From: Acidobacteriota bacterium
Lineage (GTDB): Bacteria; Actinomycetota; Actinomycetes; Actinomycetales; Microbacteriaceae
Length of the DNA stretch: 62,962 nucleotides
Assembly (NCBI GenBank): GCA_019351995.1
Contig: JABBOD010000015.1
Span: 1-62,962 of the forward strand
Direction of reading: 5' to 3'
Shown piece after piece: positions 24,500-32,834 of the stretch. Below the pieces are notes generated by a model. That model worked only from the letters and a program-made list of their open reading frames with translations. It was not told the origin of the DNA and did not search any database. Positions within the stretch are counted from its first letter, which is position 1. Each line of letters begins with the position of its first letter. A program made the translations under genes and the position numbers.

Positions 24500-26767
24500 T
24501 CAGACCCTGTCGTGGAAGGTGCGCGACAGCACATCGAGCTGCTGCTCCCGAGTGAGGCGCACGAAGTTCACGGCGTAGCCCGAGACCCGGATGGTCAACT
24601 GCGGGTAGTTCTCGGGGTGCTCCATGGCATCCACGAGCGTCTCGCGATTGAGCACGTTGACGTTCATGTGGTAGCCGTCGGTTCCCACCGAAGCGTCGAG
24701 CAGACCGACGAGGTTGTGTGTCTGCTCGTCCCGCGTGTGCCCGAGACCGGAGGGCACGATCGTGTTGGTCAGCGAGATCCCATCCTGCGCGTGGTCGTAC
24801 GGGATCTTGGCAACGGAGAGGGCACTGGCGAGCATCCCGTGCGTGTCGCGCCCGTTCATCGGATTCGCTCCCGGCGAGAACGGCGCCCCCGCCCGACGCC
24901 CGTCCGGCGTGTTGCCGGTCGCCTTGCCGTAGACGACGTTGGAGGTGATGGTCAGCACCGATTGCGTCGGGACCGAGTCGCGGTATGTCGGATGCGAGCG
25001 GATCTTCTCCATGAACGAATCGACGAGTTCAACCGCGATGCTGTCCGCGCGGTCGTCGTCGTTGCCATACGTCGGGAACTCGCCGACCGTCTCGTAGTCC
25101 ACCACGACCCCGCGCTCGTCGAAGATCGGGGTGACCGTTGCGTACTTGATCGCGCTGAGCGAGTCGGTGATCACCGAGAGGCCCGCGATTCCGCAGGCCA
25201 TGGTGCGCAGCACCTGCTTGTCGTGCAGCGCCATCTCGATGCGCTCGTACGCGTACTTGTCGTGCATGTAGTGGATGACGTTCAGTGCTTCGACATACGT
25301 CGCGGCCAACCAGTCCATGGTCTTCTCGAGGCGGAGGAGCACGTCGTCGTAGTCGAGGGGAACACCCGGCCGAACCGGCGCGAACGCCGGCGAGACCTGA
25401 GCGCCCGAGACCTCGTCGCGCCCGCCGTTCACGGCGTACAGCAGGGTCTTGGCGAGATTGACGCGCGCGCCGAAGAACTGCATCTGCTTGCCGACCGCCA
25501 TCGGCGACACGCAGCAGGCGATCGCCGCGTCGTCACCCCACGCGGTGCAGATCAGCGAGTCGGACTCGTACTGCACCGCCGACGTCTCGATCGAGATCTC
25601 CGCGCAGAAGTCCTTGAAGCCGCTCGGCAGTCGACGGGACCACAGGACCGTCATGTTCGGCTCCGGAGCGGGGCCAAGGTCGCGCAGGGTCTGCAAGAAG
25701 CGGAAGGAGTTCTTCGTGACGAGCGTGCGACCGTCCTCTCCCATGCCACCGATCGACTCGGTCACCCACACCGGGTCTCCCGAGAACAGCTCGTCGTACT
25801 CGGGTGTCCGCAGGAAGCGCACGATCCGAAGCTTGATGACGAAGTCGTCGATGAGCTCCTGCGCCTGCTGCTCGGTGAGCGCGCCGGACGCGAGGTCGCG
25901 CTCGAGGTAGATGTCGAGGAAGGTCGAGATCCGGCCGAGAGACATCGCGGCACCGTTCTGCTCCTTGACCGCGGCGAGATAGCCGAAATACAGCCACTGG
26001 ATCGCCTCACGGGCGGTTGTCGCGGGTCCCGAGATGTCGTAGCCGTAGCTGGCCGCCATCTGGGCGAGCTCGGCAAGAGCGCGCAACTGCTCCGCGTGCT
26101 CCTCGCGCTCGCGCACGACCTTCTCCGTGAACGGGCGGGTATCCCAATCGAGCTTGTCCAGCTTCTTGGCCTCGATCAGCCCGTCGACTCCGTAGAGCGC
26201 GACCCGGCGGTAGTCGCCGATGATGCGGCCGCGGCCGTAGGAATCGGGAAGACCCGTGATGATGTGCGATCGGCGTCCCGCACGCACGGCAGGAGAATAC
26301 GCGTCGAAGACACCGGCGTTGTGGGTCTTGCGGTAGTCGGTGAAGATGCGCTTGAGGGTCGGGTCAACGGGGTAGCCGTAGGTCGTCAGCGACGTTTCGA
26401 CCATCCGCCAGCCGCCGAGCGGCATGATCGCGCGCTTGAGCGGCGCATCCGTCTGCAGGCCGACGATCAACTCGTCGTCCCGGTCGATGTACCCGGGCCC
26501 GAATGCCGTGATGCCCGCCGGTGTCGAGGCGTCGATGTCGTAGACGCCGCGCTCGCGCTCCTCGGGGAACATCGCCGTGAGCTTGCCCCAGACCCGCAGG
26601 GTGCGCTCGGTCGGTCCGCTGAGAAAGGCGCTCTCGCCCTCGTACGGCGTGTAGTTGCGCTGGATGAAATCGCGCACATCGATCGCGTCCTGCCATGGTC
26701 CGGCGGCGAAGCCGTCCCAGGCGGCGGGCAGGCGGGTGATGGTCCGGTCGACATCGATGATGCTCAT
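24500..26767 (-). CDS. pflB: Formate C-acetyltransferase (pyruvate formate-lyase)
   Basis: A 755-aa glycyl-radical enzyme converting pyruvate and CoA to acetyl-CoA and formate. The active-site Cys-Cys pair is in IACCVSP near residue 417, and the glycyl radical site is RVSGYAVNF near residue 728. Length is close to E. coli PflB (760 aa). Two in-frame ATGs exist; I chose the second (26767, MSIIDVD) because TAGCGT ends 7 nt upstream of it. Together with pflA it gives mixed-acid fermentation or anaerobic C1 supply. No formate transporter (focA) or formate dehydrogenase is in the window. Confidence 0.94.
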   Translation of the reverse strand: MSIIDVDRTITRLPAAWDGFAAGPWQDAIDVRDFIQRNYTPYEGESAFLSGPTERTLRVWGKLTAMFPEERERGVYDIDASTPAGITAFGPGYIDRDDELIVGLQTDAPLKRAIMPLGGWRMVETSLTTYGYPVDPTLKRIFTDYRKTHNAGVFDAYSPAVRAGRRSHIITGLPDSYGRGRIIGDYRRVALYGVDGLIEAKKLDKLDWDTRPFTEKVVREREEHAEQLRALAELAQMAASYGYDISGPATTAREAIQWLYFGYLAAVKEQNGAAMSLGRISTFLDIYLERDLASGALTEQQAQELIDDFVIKLRIVRFLRTPEYDELFSGDPVWVTESIGGMGEDGRTLVTKNSFRFLQTLRDLGPAPEPNMTVLWSRRLPSGFKDFCAEISIETSAVQYESDSLICTAWGDDAAIACCVSPMAVGKQMQFFGARVNLAKTLLYAVNGGRDEVSGAQVSPAFAPVRPGVPLDYDDVLLRLEKTMDWLAATYVEALNVIHYMHDKYAYERIEMALHDKQVLRTMACGIAGLSVITDSLSAIKYATVTPIFDERGVVVDYETVGEFPTYGNDDDRADSIAVELVDSFMEKIRSHPTYRDSVPTQSVLTITSNVVYGKATGNTPDGRRAGAPFSPGANPMNGRDTHGMLASALSVAKIPYDHAQDGISLTNTIVPSGLGHTRDEQTHNLVGLLDASVGTDGYHMNVNVLNRETLVDAMEHPENYPQLTIRVSGYAVNFVRLTREQQLDVLSRTFHDRV

Positions 26768-26774
26768 GACATCC

Positions 26775-26780
26775 ACGCTA
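26775..26780 (-). promoter_or_regulatory. -10 box, leaderless promoter of pflB-pflA
   Basis: TAGCGT on the minus strand ends 7 nt before ATG 26767. Confidence 0.5.
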
Positions 26781-26830
26781 GGAAGGCGGCCGGGATCGCT
26801 CTAGAGCCCTTGGTCCCGGCGATGCAGGTC

Positions 26831-26901
26831 CTCAGCCGCGACGGTATCGAACTCCGCGGCCTCAGCCGCGACAGTTCCGAACTCCGCGGCCTCAGCCGCG
26901 G
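26831..26901. repeat. 30-bp tandem repeat, 2.3 copies, hairpin-forming
   Basis: Units at 26831-26860 and 26861-26890, with a 10-bp third copy starting at 26891, each begin CTCAGCCGCG. Each unit junction forms a GC-rich hairpin (CCGCGG at 26884-26889 with CCGCGG at 26896-26901). One copy also holds the palindrome AGTTCCGAACT (26873-26883). The array covers the 3' end of the PHP gene and the space before pflB. It could act as a terminator between them or as an operator for pflB. Confidence 0.7.
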
Positions 26902-27746
26902 AAGGGCACCGCACCCGTGCCGTGTTCCACGATCTGCTCGTAGACGTCGCGGCCGGTTGTGTTCTCGGCGAGCCGATTGGGTTTGCCCTCGCCGTGGTAG
27001 TCGCTGGAGCCGGTGATGACCAGCCCGAACCTGCGCGCCGTCCTGGCCCATTTCTCCGGCGATCCCTGGATGTTGTCGCGGTGGTTCGCCTCGAGTCCGA
27101 AGAGGCCGGCATCCACCAACTGCGTCAGCCGGGCGTCATCGAGCAACCGCTCGGGGCCGCGAGCACCGGGATGCGCGATCACCGGAACTCCCCCGGCCTC
27201 CGCGATCAGCCGCACCCCGACGACGGGAGCCGGCGCCTCGTGCGGCTGGTAGTAACCGCCCTGCCAGTGCAGGATGCTCTGGAAGGCGGCGCTGCGGTCC
27301 GTCACGTAGCCGCGAGCCACCAGGGCATCCGCGATATGGGGGCGACCCACCGTCGCCCCCGGCGTGGTCTGCGCCATGACGTCGTCCCAGCTGAGCTTCG
27401 GGTAGTCCTTCACGATGCGCTCGACCATTCGTTCCGCGCGATGCAGTCGCTCCTCGCGGATCTCGGCCGTGGCCGCCACGAGCGCGGCGTTCGCCGGGTC
27501 GACGAGGTAGCCGAGCACATGCACGCTGGCGTACTGCAGCTGCGTGCTGAGCTCGAGTCCCGGAAGCACCGTGATGCCGGTTCCACGGGCCGCGTCGAAC
27601 GCCTGCCCCCATCCGGCCGTTGAGTCGTGGTCGGTGATCGCGATGACGTCGAGTCCGGCGACGACCGCCGCACCGACCAATTCCGCGGGGGTCTCGGTGC
27701 CGTCCGAAACGCTGCTGTGCGCGTGCAGGTCGATCGGGCCGGACAT
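26892..27746 (-). CDS. PHP-domain phosphoesterase (RNase AM / nucleotide 3',5'-phosphatase type)
   Basis: A 284-aa PHP-fold metal-dependent phosphoesterase resembling YciV/RNase AM. Metal-binding motifs: DLHAHSSVSDG (H8, H10), ITDHDS near residue 37, VIAHPGARG near residue 190 and GSSDYHG near residue 252. Members remove 5' nucleotides from short RNA or hydrolyse 3',5'-bisphosphonucleotides; the exact substrate here is not known. ATG 27746 is fixed by TACGAT 6 nt upstream. The stop lies inside the tandem repeat array. Confidence 0.88.
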   Translation of the reverse strand: MSGPIDLHAHSSVSDGTETPAELVGAAVVAGLDVIAITDHDSTAGWGQAFDAARGTGITVLPGLELSTQLQYASVHVLGYLVDPANAALVAATAEIREERLHRAERMVERIVKDYPKLSWDDVMAQTTPGATVGRPHIADALVARGYVTDRSAAFQSILHWQGGYYQPHEAPAPVVGVRLIAEAGGVPVIAHPGARGPERLLDDARLTQLVDAGLFGLEANHRDNIQGSPEKWARTARRFGLVITGSSDYHGEGKPNRLAENTTGRDVYEQIVEHGTGAVPFRG

Positions 27747-27752
27747 CCCCTC

Positions 27753-27758
27753 ATCGTA
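27753..27758 (-). promoter_or_regulatory. -10 box, leaderless promoter of the PHP gene
   Basis: TACGAT on the minus strand ends 6 nt before ATG 27746. Confidence 0.55.
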
Positions 27759-27803
27759 GGCCTGACGCCACGGAGGTCTCGCGCCCCTCCCCGGGCGGCC
27801 CGT

Positions 27804-27809
27804 TATGCT
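27804..27809 (+). promoter_or_regulatory. -10 box of the EEP-family gene
   Basis: TATGCT ends 8 nt before ATG 27818, so the leader is absent or very short. Confidence 0.5.
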
Positions 27810-27817
27810 CGGGCGCC

Positions 27818-28855
27818 ATGATTCGTCGCTTCCTTGCGGCGGCGACGATCCTCGTCGTTGCGGCCATCCTGCTCGCTGCCGCCTGGCCCCAGCTTGTCGG
27901 GCTCGAGCGCGTGGTCGGCATCGCGCAGCTCGTCTCGCTGCGCGCACTCGCAGCGCTCGTGGCCGGGATCGGCGTCGTCCTCTTCCTCGTGTTGGCAGTG
28001 AGCTCGAAGCGGATGCGCCGTCTCGCCGCGACACTCGCGCTGATGTTGCTGATGTTCGCCGCGGTCACCGGTGCCGTCCTCGCGATCCGGGGAACCGCGT
28101 CCGCGGGATTCCCGAGCAAAGCCGCGAATGATCTGACGGTGCTGAGCTGGAACACGCTCGGCGATGCGCCGGGCGCCGCCGAGATCGCGCGGCTGGCGAT
28201 CGAGCAGAAAGCGGACATCGTCTCGCTGCCCGAGACGTCGACAACGGCCGCGGGGACGGTGCGCGACCTCATGAATCAGGCGGGCATCCCGATGCAGCTG
28301 CTGTCGCTCAGCTTCGGCACGGTCGCAAAGTCGCACACCACCTCGCTGCTGATCAGTACCAAGCTCGGCGTCTACCGCCGTGACGACAGCCACGGCTCCA
28401 CCCCGGCGCTGCCGAGCGTCATCGCCGTTTCCGTCGACGGCACCGGGCCGACGATCATCGCGGCGCATCCGATCTCACCGGTGCCGGGCGAGATGACGAA
28501 CTGGCGCAGCGGGCTCGGCTGGCTCGCGGCGCGCTGTGGCGTCACGGCAGCGGCCGGTGGCGGCACGATCCTGGCGGGTGATCTGAACTCCACGCTCGAC
28601 CACTGGAGCGGCCTGACCGCGCCGTCAGCTCACGGCGAAGGGGATCTGGGCGCGTGCCACGACGGGGCGCGCGCCCAGAAGTCGGCGGCCATCGGCAGCT
28701 GGCCGACCCAGCTCCCCAGCTCGATGGGCACCCCGATCGATCACGTGCTGGCGAGTGACGGCTGGACCTTCGTCGGATTCCGGGTCATCACCACGGAGGA
28801 TGGCGCGGGCAGCGACCACCGCCCGGTCATCGCGCAGCTGCGGCCGAGTTCCTGA
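27818..28855 (+). CDS. Membrane-anchored endonuclease/exonuclease/phosphatase (EEP) family protein
   Basis: A 345-aa protein with three N-terminal membrane helices (about 5-25, 40-65, 72-90) and a C-terminal EEP domain. Catalytic motifs in order: LSWNTLG, IVSLPETS, AAHPI, GDLNST, IDHVLAS and the final SDHRPV. The domain is predicted outside the cytoplasmic membrane. The substrate may be nucleic acid, a phospholipid or a sugar phosphate; sequence alone does not say. It is divergent from the PHP gene. Confidence 0.86.
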   Translation: MIRRFLAAATILVVAAILLAAAWPQLVGLERVVGIAQLVSLRALAALVAGIGVVLFLVLAVSSKRMRRLAATLALMLLMFAAVTGAVLAIRGTASAGFPSKAANDLTVLSWNTLGDAPGAAEIARLAIEQKADIVSLPETSTTAAGTVRDLMNQAGIPMQLLSLSFGTVAKSHTTSLLISTKLGVYRRDDSHGSTPALPSVIAVSVDGTGPTIIAAHPISPVPGEMTNWRSGLGWLAARCGVTAAAGGGTILAGDLNSTLDHWSGLTAPSAHGEGDLGACHDGARAQKSAAIGSWPTQLPSSMGTPIDHVLASDGWTFVGFRVITTEDGAGSDHRPVIAQLRPSS

Positions 28856-28879
28856 CCGCAGCGCATGGGACAATGACGC

Positions 28880-30418
28880 ATGGCTGATTCGACTTCTCCC
28901 GCGACCGCTTCGTCAAACCCCGCGACCGCTTCGTCAGGCACGGCCCCCACCCCGAAGACCGATGAGAACCGGTCGACGACCCCGGTGTCGAGCACGTTCA
29001 AGGACTACATCTTCGGCCAGTGGGCTGAACGCGTGGAGACGCTGCCGTCCCCGCGGGACGTGGCATCGTCTGCGGCCGCACGTCGTCGGCGCATCTCGGC
29101 GATGCATCCCGGTGAGCGCCTCATCATCCCGGCAGGACCGGCCAAGGTGCGCAGCAACGACACCGACTACCCGTACCGTCCGCACTCCGCATTCACGCAC
29201 CTGACGGGCTGGGGCGCTGAGGCAGTGCCGAGCAGCGTTCTGGTCATGGAGCCGAGCGCGGACGGCCATGACGCCACGCTGTACTTCCGCCCCTCCGCCG
29301 GCCGCGACTCCGACGAGTTCTACGCCAACGCGGCGATCGGCGAGTTCTGGCTCGGCCCGCGTCCCTCGCTCGCACACGTCGCTGCCGATTTGGCGCTCGC
29401 GACCAAACCGGTGAGCGAGCTCGACCGCGTGCTGGAGGCGACGGATCCCACCACCCGGATCGTCCGCGAGGCCGACCGCGAGCTGACCGACCAGGTCGAC
29501 GGTCGACGGCTGCTCAACGCCCGCCTGCCCGAGGATCCCGCTGACGAGATCGACACCGACGGCGACACCGCGCTGCTGCGCGATCTGAGCGAGCTGCGAC
29601 TCGTGAAGGACGCCTGGGAGATCGCGCAGATGCGCCTCGCCATCGCCGCGACCAAGCTGGGCTTCGACGACGTGATCGCCGACCGCCGGGCGATCACCGA
29701 GCATCCCCGCGGCGAGCGCCTGGTCGAGGGCACCTTCAACCGCCGCGCGCGCGCCGAGGGCAACACGGTCGGCTACGACACGATTGCGGCGAGCGGGCCG
29801 CACGCCTGCATCCTGCACTGGACCACCAACGACGGCGCGGTCGTCCCGGGCGACCTGATCCTGATCGATGCCGGCGTCGAGCTCGACAGCCTGTACACGG
29901 CGGACATCACCCGCACTCTTCCGATTAACGGCACATACACCGCGGTGCAGCGGCAGGTGTACGAGGCGGTGCGGGAGGCGGCGGACGCGGCTCTGGCGAT
30001 CGTGAAGCCCGGCATCCGCTTCCGCGAGATCCACGCGGCCGCGATGGCCGTCATCGCCGAGAAGACGGCAGAGTGGGGGTTCCTGCCGGTCAGCGCGGCC
30101 GAGTCCCTCGACCCGGAAGCCCAGTACCATCGGCGCTACATGGTGCACGGCACCTCACATCACCTCGGCATCGATGTGCACGACTGCGCGCAGGCGCGGC
30201 GCGACCTCTATCTCGACGGCATTCTCGAACCGGGCATGGTGTTCACGATCGAGCCGGGTCTGTACTTCCAGCCGGACGACCTCACCGTGCCCGAGGAATA
30301 CCGCGGCATCGGCGTGCGCATCGAAGACAACATCCTGGTCACCGAGACGGGCGCCGAGAACCTGTCGATCGGCATCCCCCGCACAGCGGATGACGTGGAG
30401 GCCTGGCTGGCGCGTTGA
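28880..30418 (+). CDS. pepP: Xaa-Pro aminopeptidase (aminopeptidase P)
   Basis: A 512-aa M24B metallopeptidase that removes an N-terminal residue before proline. The creatinase fold is clear: N-terminal domain about residues 55-230, catalytic domain about 240-500. Metal ligands: Asp in LIDAGVELD, Asp in YTADITRT, His in GTSHHLGIDVHD, Glu in FTIEPGLY and Glu in RIEDNILVTE. The first 40 residues are a Ser/Thr/Ala-rich extension containing a duplicated 7-residue unit. GACAAT ends 5 nt before ATG and may be the -10 box. Confidence 0.93.
   Translation: MADSTSPATASSNPATASSGTAPTPKTDENRSTTPVSSTFKDYIFGQWAERVETLPSPRDVASSAAARRRRISAMHPGERLIIPAGPAKVRSNDTDYPYRPHSAFTHLTGWGAEAVPSSVLVMEPSADGHDATLYFRPSAGRDSDEFYANAAIGEFWLGPRPSLAHVAADLALATKPVSELDRVLEATDPTTRIVREADRELTDQVDGRRLLNARLPEDPADEIDTDGDTALLRDLSELRLVKDAWEIAQMRLAIAATKLGFDDVIADRRAITEHPRGERLVEGTFNRRARAEGNTVGYDTIAASGPHACILHWTTNDGAVVPGDLILIDAGVELDSLYTADITRTLPINGTYTAVQRQVYEAVREAADAALAIVKPGIRFREIHAAAMAVIAEKTAEWGFLPVSAAESLDPEAQYHRRYMVHGTSHHLGIDVHDCAQARRDLYLDGILEPGMVFTIEPGLYFQPDDLTVPEEYRGIGVRIEDNILVTETGAENLSIGIPRTADDVEAWLAR
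28898..28936 (+). repeat. 21-bp in-frame direct repeat in pepP
   Basis: CCCGCGACCGCTTCGTCA occurs at 28898-28915 and again at 28919-28936. The repeat period is 21 bp and duplicates the peptide ATASSNP/ATASSGT in the disordered N-terminal extension. Confidence 0.8.
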
Positions 30419-30453
30419 CCGAGCCTGCCCGGTGAACGATCCTGCCGCGCGAG

Positions 30454-30942
30454 TTACGGCTGCAGCGGCGTCGCGGCGATCTGCTGCGCGCGAGGGAGCA
30501 GCTCCGACGGCACCAGGATCTGGTAGTTCGAGGCCAGCACCTGCTTGGTGGAGTCGAAGTCGCGGTTGCGGCGGTTGATCGCGTAGGTGACGAGTCGGAA
30601 CAGCAGGCCGAACGCGGCACCGATCAGAACGGCGGCGATGAACAGGTTGGTGGTCAGCGCCGGCGAGACGAAGCTGAACAACAGCCCCAGAAAAAGCCCG
30701 AACCACGCACCGCTCAGGGCTCCTTCGAGGGCGGCGCGACTCCACGAGAGCTTGCGGGTGACACGCTCGACCGACTTGAGGTCGTTGCCGAGAATGGAGA
30801 CCTGCGCGACCGGAAAATCGGCCTTCGCCAGATGGTCGACGATCCTCTGCGCCTCGATGTAGGTGTCGTAGGTACCCAGCACCTCGCCCTTGGGCACGGT
30901 CTGCATGGCGGCGAGACGAGAGGCGGGTGTCTGGTTGGTCAC
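30454..30942 (-). CDS. General stress protein 17M/YflT-like membrane protein
   Basis: A 162-aa protein of the YflT/GSP-17M type. The soluble N-terminal part holds EVLGTYDTYIEAQRIVDHLA and VSILGNDLKSVERV; two membrane helices with a glycine-rich hairpin (ALEGALSGAWFGLFLGLLF and LFIAAVLIGAAFGLL) follow. Members are often induced by general stress; the molecular role is unknown. The GTG start at 30942 is supported by TAAACT 7 nt upstream. It is divergent from the MgtE-N gene across 37 bp. Confidence 0.82.
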   Translation of the reverse strand: MTNQTPASRLAAMQTVPKGEVLGTYDTYIEAQRIVDHLAKADFPVAQVSILGNDLKSVERVTRKLSWSRAALEGALSGAWFGLFLGLLFSFVSPALTTNLFIAAVLIGAAFGLLFRLVTYAINRRNRDFDSTKQVLASNYQILVPSELLPRAQQIAATPLQP

Positions 30943-30949
30943 GAGCAGG

Positions 30950-30955
30950 AGTTTA
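30950..30955 (-). promoter_or_regulatory. -10 box, leaderless promoter of the stress-protein gene
   Basis: TAAACT on the minus strand ends 7 nt before GTG 30942. It lies 12 bp from the opposing -10 box of the MgtE-N gene, so the two promoters must interfere. Confidence 0.55.
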
Positions 30956-30967
30956 GTCGCCAGGGAA

Positions 30968-30973
30968 TAAGGT
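30968..30973 (+). promoter_or_regulatory. -10 box, leaderless promoter of the MgtE-N/CBS gene
   Basis: TAAGGT ends 6 nt before GTG 30980. Confidence 0.55.
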
Positions 30974-30979
30974 CTACAT

Positions 30980-32296
30980 GTGAGCGCCACGAGAGTCTTC
31001 GTCGCCCGATTGGCCGGGTGCTCCGTTTTCGACCCCGCGGGCGACAGGGTGGGCAAGGTCCGCGACGTCCTCGTCGTCTATCGCAACCAGGACGCACCCA
31101 ACGTCGTCGGACTGATCGTCGAGATCCCCGGCAAGCGCCGCGTGTTCCTGTCCATCGGTCGCGTCACGAGCATCGGCGCCGGTCAGATCATCACGACGGG
31201 GCTCATCAACCTGCGCCGCTTCGAGCAGCGCGGCGGCGAGGTCCGCGTCATCGCGGAGCTGCTGGGCCGCAAGGTGGTGCTGAAGGACAAGTCCGGCGAG
31301 GCATCCATCGAGGACGTCGCCATCGAGGAGAGCGGTCCCGGCGAGTGGCGGGTCACGGATCTCTTCCTGCGCCGCCCGCGTTCCGGCGCATCCCCGTTCG
31401 GCAAGGGTCCGACCGTCTTCGCGGCGTGGACCCAGGTGCGTGAGAAGAACACCGGGGGGGAGGCGCAGTCGGCCGAACAACTCATCGCCACCTACTCCGA
31501 CCTGCTGCCGGCCGACCTCGCGACCACCCTGCTCGACCTTCCGGAGGAGCGGCGGCTCGAGGTCGCCGAAGAGCTGCCGGATAGCCGACTCGCCGACGCG
31601 CTCGAGGAGATGAGCGAAGAGGACCAGGTCGACCTGATCAACCAGCTCGACGATGATCACGCGGCCGACGTGCTCGACCAGATGCAGCCGGATGACGCGG
31701 CCGACCTCATCGCCCAGCTGTCGGAGGAGCGCGGCGAGGCTCTGCTCGAGCTGATGGAGCCCGAGGAGGCCGAAGACGTGCGTTTCCTCCTCGCCTACGG
31801 CGCGGACACCGCCGGCGGTCTGATGACGACGGAACCGATCATCGTCTCGGCCGACGCGACCGTTGCAGAGGGGCTCGCGCTGATTCGCCGCCACGAGCTC
31901 GCCCCCGCCCTCGGCGCCGCGGTCTGTGTCACGCTGCCGCCGTATGAGCCACCGACCGGCCGTTTCCTCGGCGTCGTCCACTTTCAGCGGATGCTGCGCT
32001 ACCCGCCCAACGAGCGGCTCGGCACCCTGCTCGACCCCAGCCTCGAGCCCGTGACCGCCCACACCAGCGCGGCCGAGGTGTCGCGCATCCTGGCCAGCTA
32101 CAACCTGGTCCAGTTGCCGGTCGTGGATGAGAACCACCGACTCGTCGGGGTGGTGACCATTGACGATGTCCTCGACTATCTGCTCCCCGACGACTGGCGA
32201 AGTACCTCGGGAGACGACCCGCAGCCGGAACCCGTAAGTACCTCGACCGCAGCCATTCCGACCAGAAGGAGGGCACCGCATGCCACGCGCAACTAG
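30980..32296 (+). CDS. MgtE N-domain and CBS protein without the transport domain
   Basis: A 438-aa cytosolic protein. It has an N-terminal PRC-barrel-like part (VGKVRDVLVVY, residues 20-130), an MgtE_N helical domain (about 165-275, with acidic helices LADALEEMSEEDQVDLINQLDDD), then a pair of CBS domains (about 285-410, TTEPIIVSADATVAEG and VVDENHRLVGVVTIDDVLDYL). The MgtE membrane pore is absent, so it cannot carry Mg2+ itself; it may sense Mg2+ or a nucleotide. It overlaps the DUF1003 gene by 17 bp; the pair is conserved in actinobacteria (Rv1232c/Rv1231c by memory). Confidence 0.88.
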   Translation: MSATRVFVARLAGCSVFDPAGDRVGKVRDVLVVYRNQDAPNVVGLIVEIPGKRRVFLSIGRVTSIGAGQIITTGLINLRRFEQRGGEVRVIAELLGRKVVLKDKSGEASIEDVAIEESGPGEWRVTDLFLRRPRSGASPFGKGPTVFAAWTQVREKNTGGEAQSAEQLIATYSDLLPADLATTLLDLPEERRLEVAEELPDSRLADALEEMSEEDQVDLINQLDDDHAADVLDQMQPDDAADLIAQLSEERGEALLELMEPEEAEDVRFLLAYGADTAGGLMTTEPIIVSADATVAEGLALIRRHELAPALGAAVCVTLPPYEPPTGRFLGVVHFQRMLRYPPNERLGTLLDPSLEPVTAHTSAAEVSRILASYNLVQLPVVDENHRLVGVVTIDDVLDYLLPDDWRSTSGDDPQPEPVSTSTAAIPTRRRAPHATRN

Positions 32297-32834
32297 CTCA
32301 GAACGCCGCGACGCCCGCCTCGACCGACCCAAGGGCATGCGGTCGAACTTCTCGTGGCGCTTCACCGGCGGCGGGAACTCCGGCGATCGCTTCGGTCGCT
32401 TCTCGGAGTCGTTCGCGCGTGCGATGGGCACCACCTGGTTCCTGTTCGGCCTGACGGTGATCGTGATCATCTGGCTCGTCTGGAACTCGATCGTGCCACT
32501 CGGTCTGCAGTTCGACCCGCGGCAGACGAACTTCACCCTGCTGACGCTCATCCTGTCGCTGCAGGCCTCGTACGCCGCCCCGCTGATCCTGCTGGCCCAG
32601 AACCGACAGGACGACCGCGACCGCGTGCAGATCGAGCAGGATCGACAGCGGGCCGAGCGCAACCTGGCCGACACCGAATACCTCGCCCGCGAGGTGGTGT
32701 CGCTGCGTCTGGCGATGAAGGATGTCGCGACGAAGGACTTCATCCGCGCCGAACTGCGCGCTCTGCTCGAGGAGCTGGACGGCGACAAGCCGGACAGGGT
32801 TGAGAAGCCCAAAGCGGCGAAGCTCGCCAAGTGA
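32280..32834 (+). CDS. DUF1003 membrane protein
   Basis: A 184-aa DUF1003 protein with two membrane helices (about residues 52-72 and 82-103) joined by the conserved NSIVPLGLQFDPxxTNFTLL loop. A QNRQDDRDR motif and a charged coiled-coil tail (residues 108-184) follow. The function is unknown. Translational coupling to the MgtE-N/CBS gene (17-bp overlap) and to mrp (GTGA overlap) suggests a joint product, possibly a Mg2+-linked membrane complex. That link is inference. Confidence 0.9.
   Translation: MPRATSSERRDARLDRPKGMRSNFSWRFTGGGNSGDRFGRFSESFARAMGTTWFLFGLTVIVIIWLVWNSIVPLGLQFDPRQTNFTLLTLILSLQASYAAPLILLAQNRQDDRDRVQIEQDRQRAERNLADTEYLAREVVSLRLAMKDVATKDFIRAELRALLEELDGDKPDRVEKPKAAKLAK

Noticed and set aside
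26831..26901. CRISPR array
   Set aside because: Repeats are directly tandem without spacers and only 2.3 copies; no cas genes are present.
24476..27016. 846-codon plus-strand frame opposite pflB
   Set aside because: Shadow of a complete pyruvate formate-lyase gene; no motif or promoter of its own.
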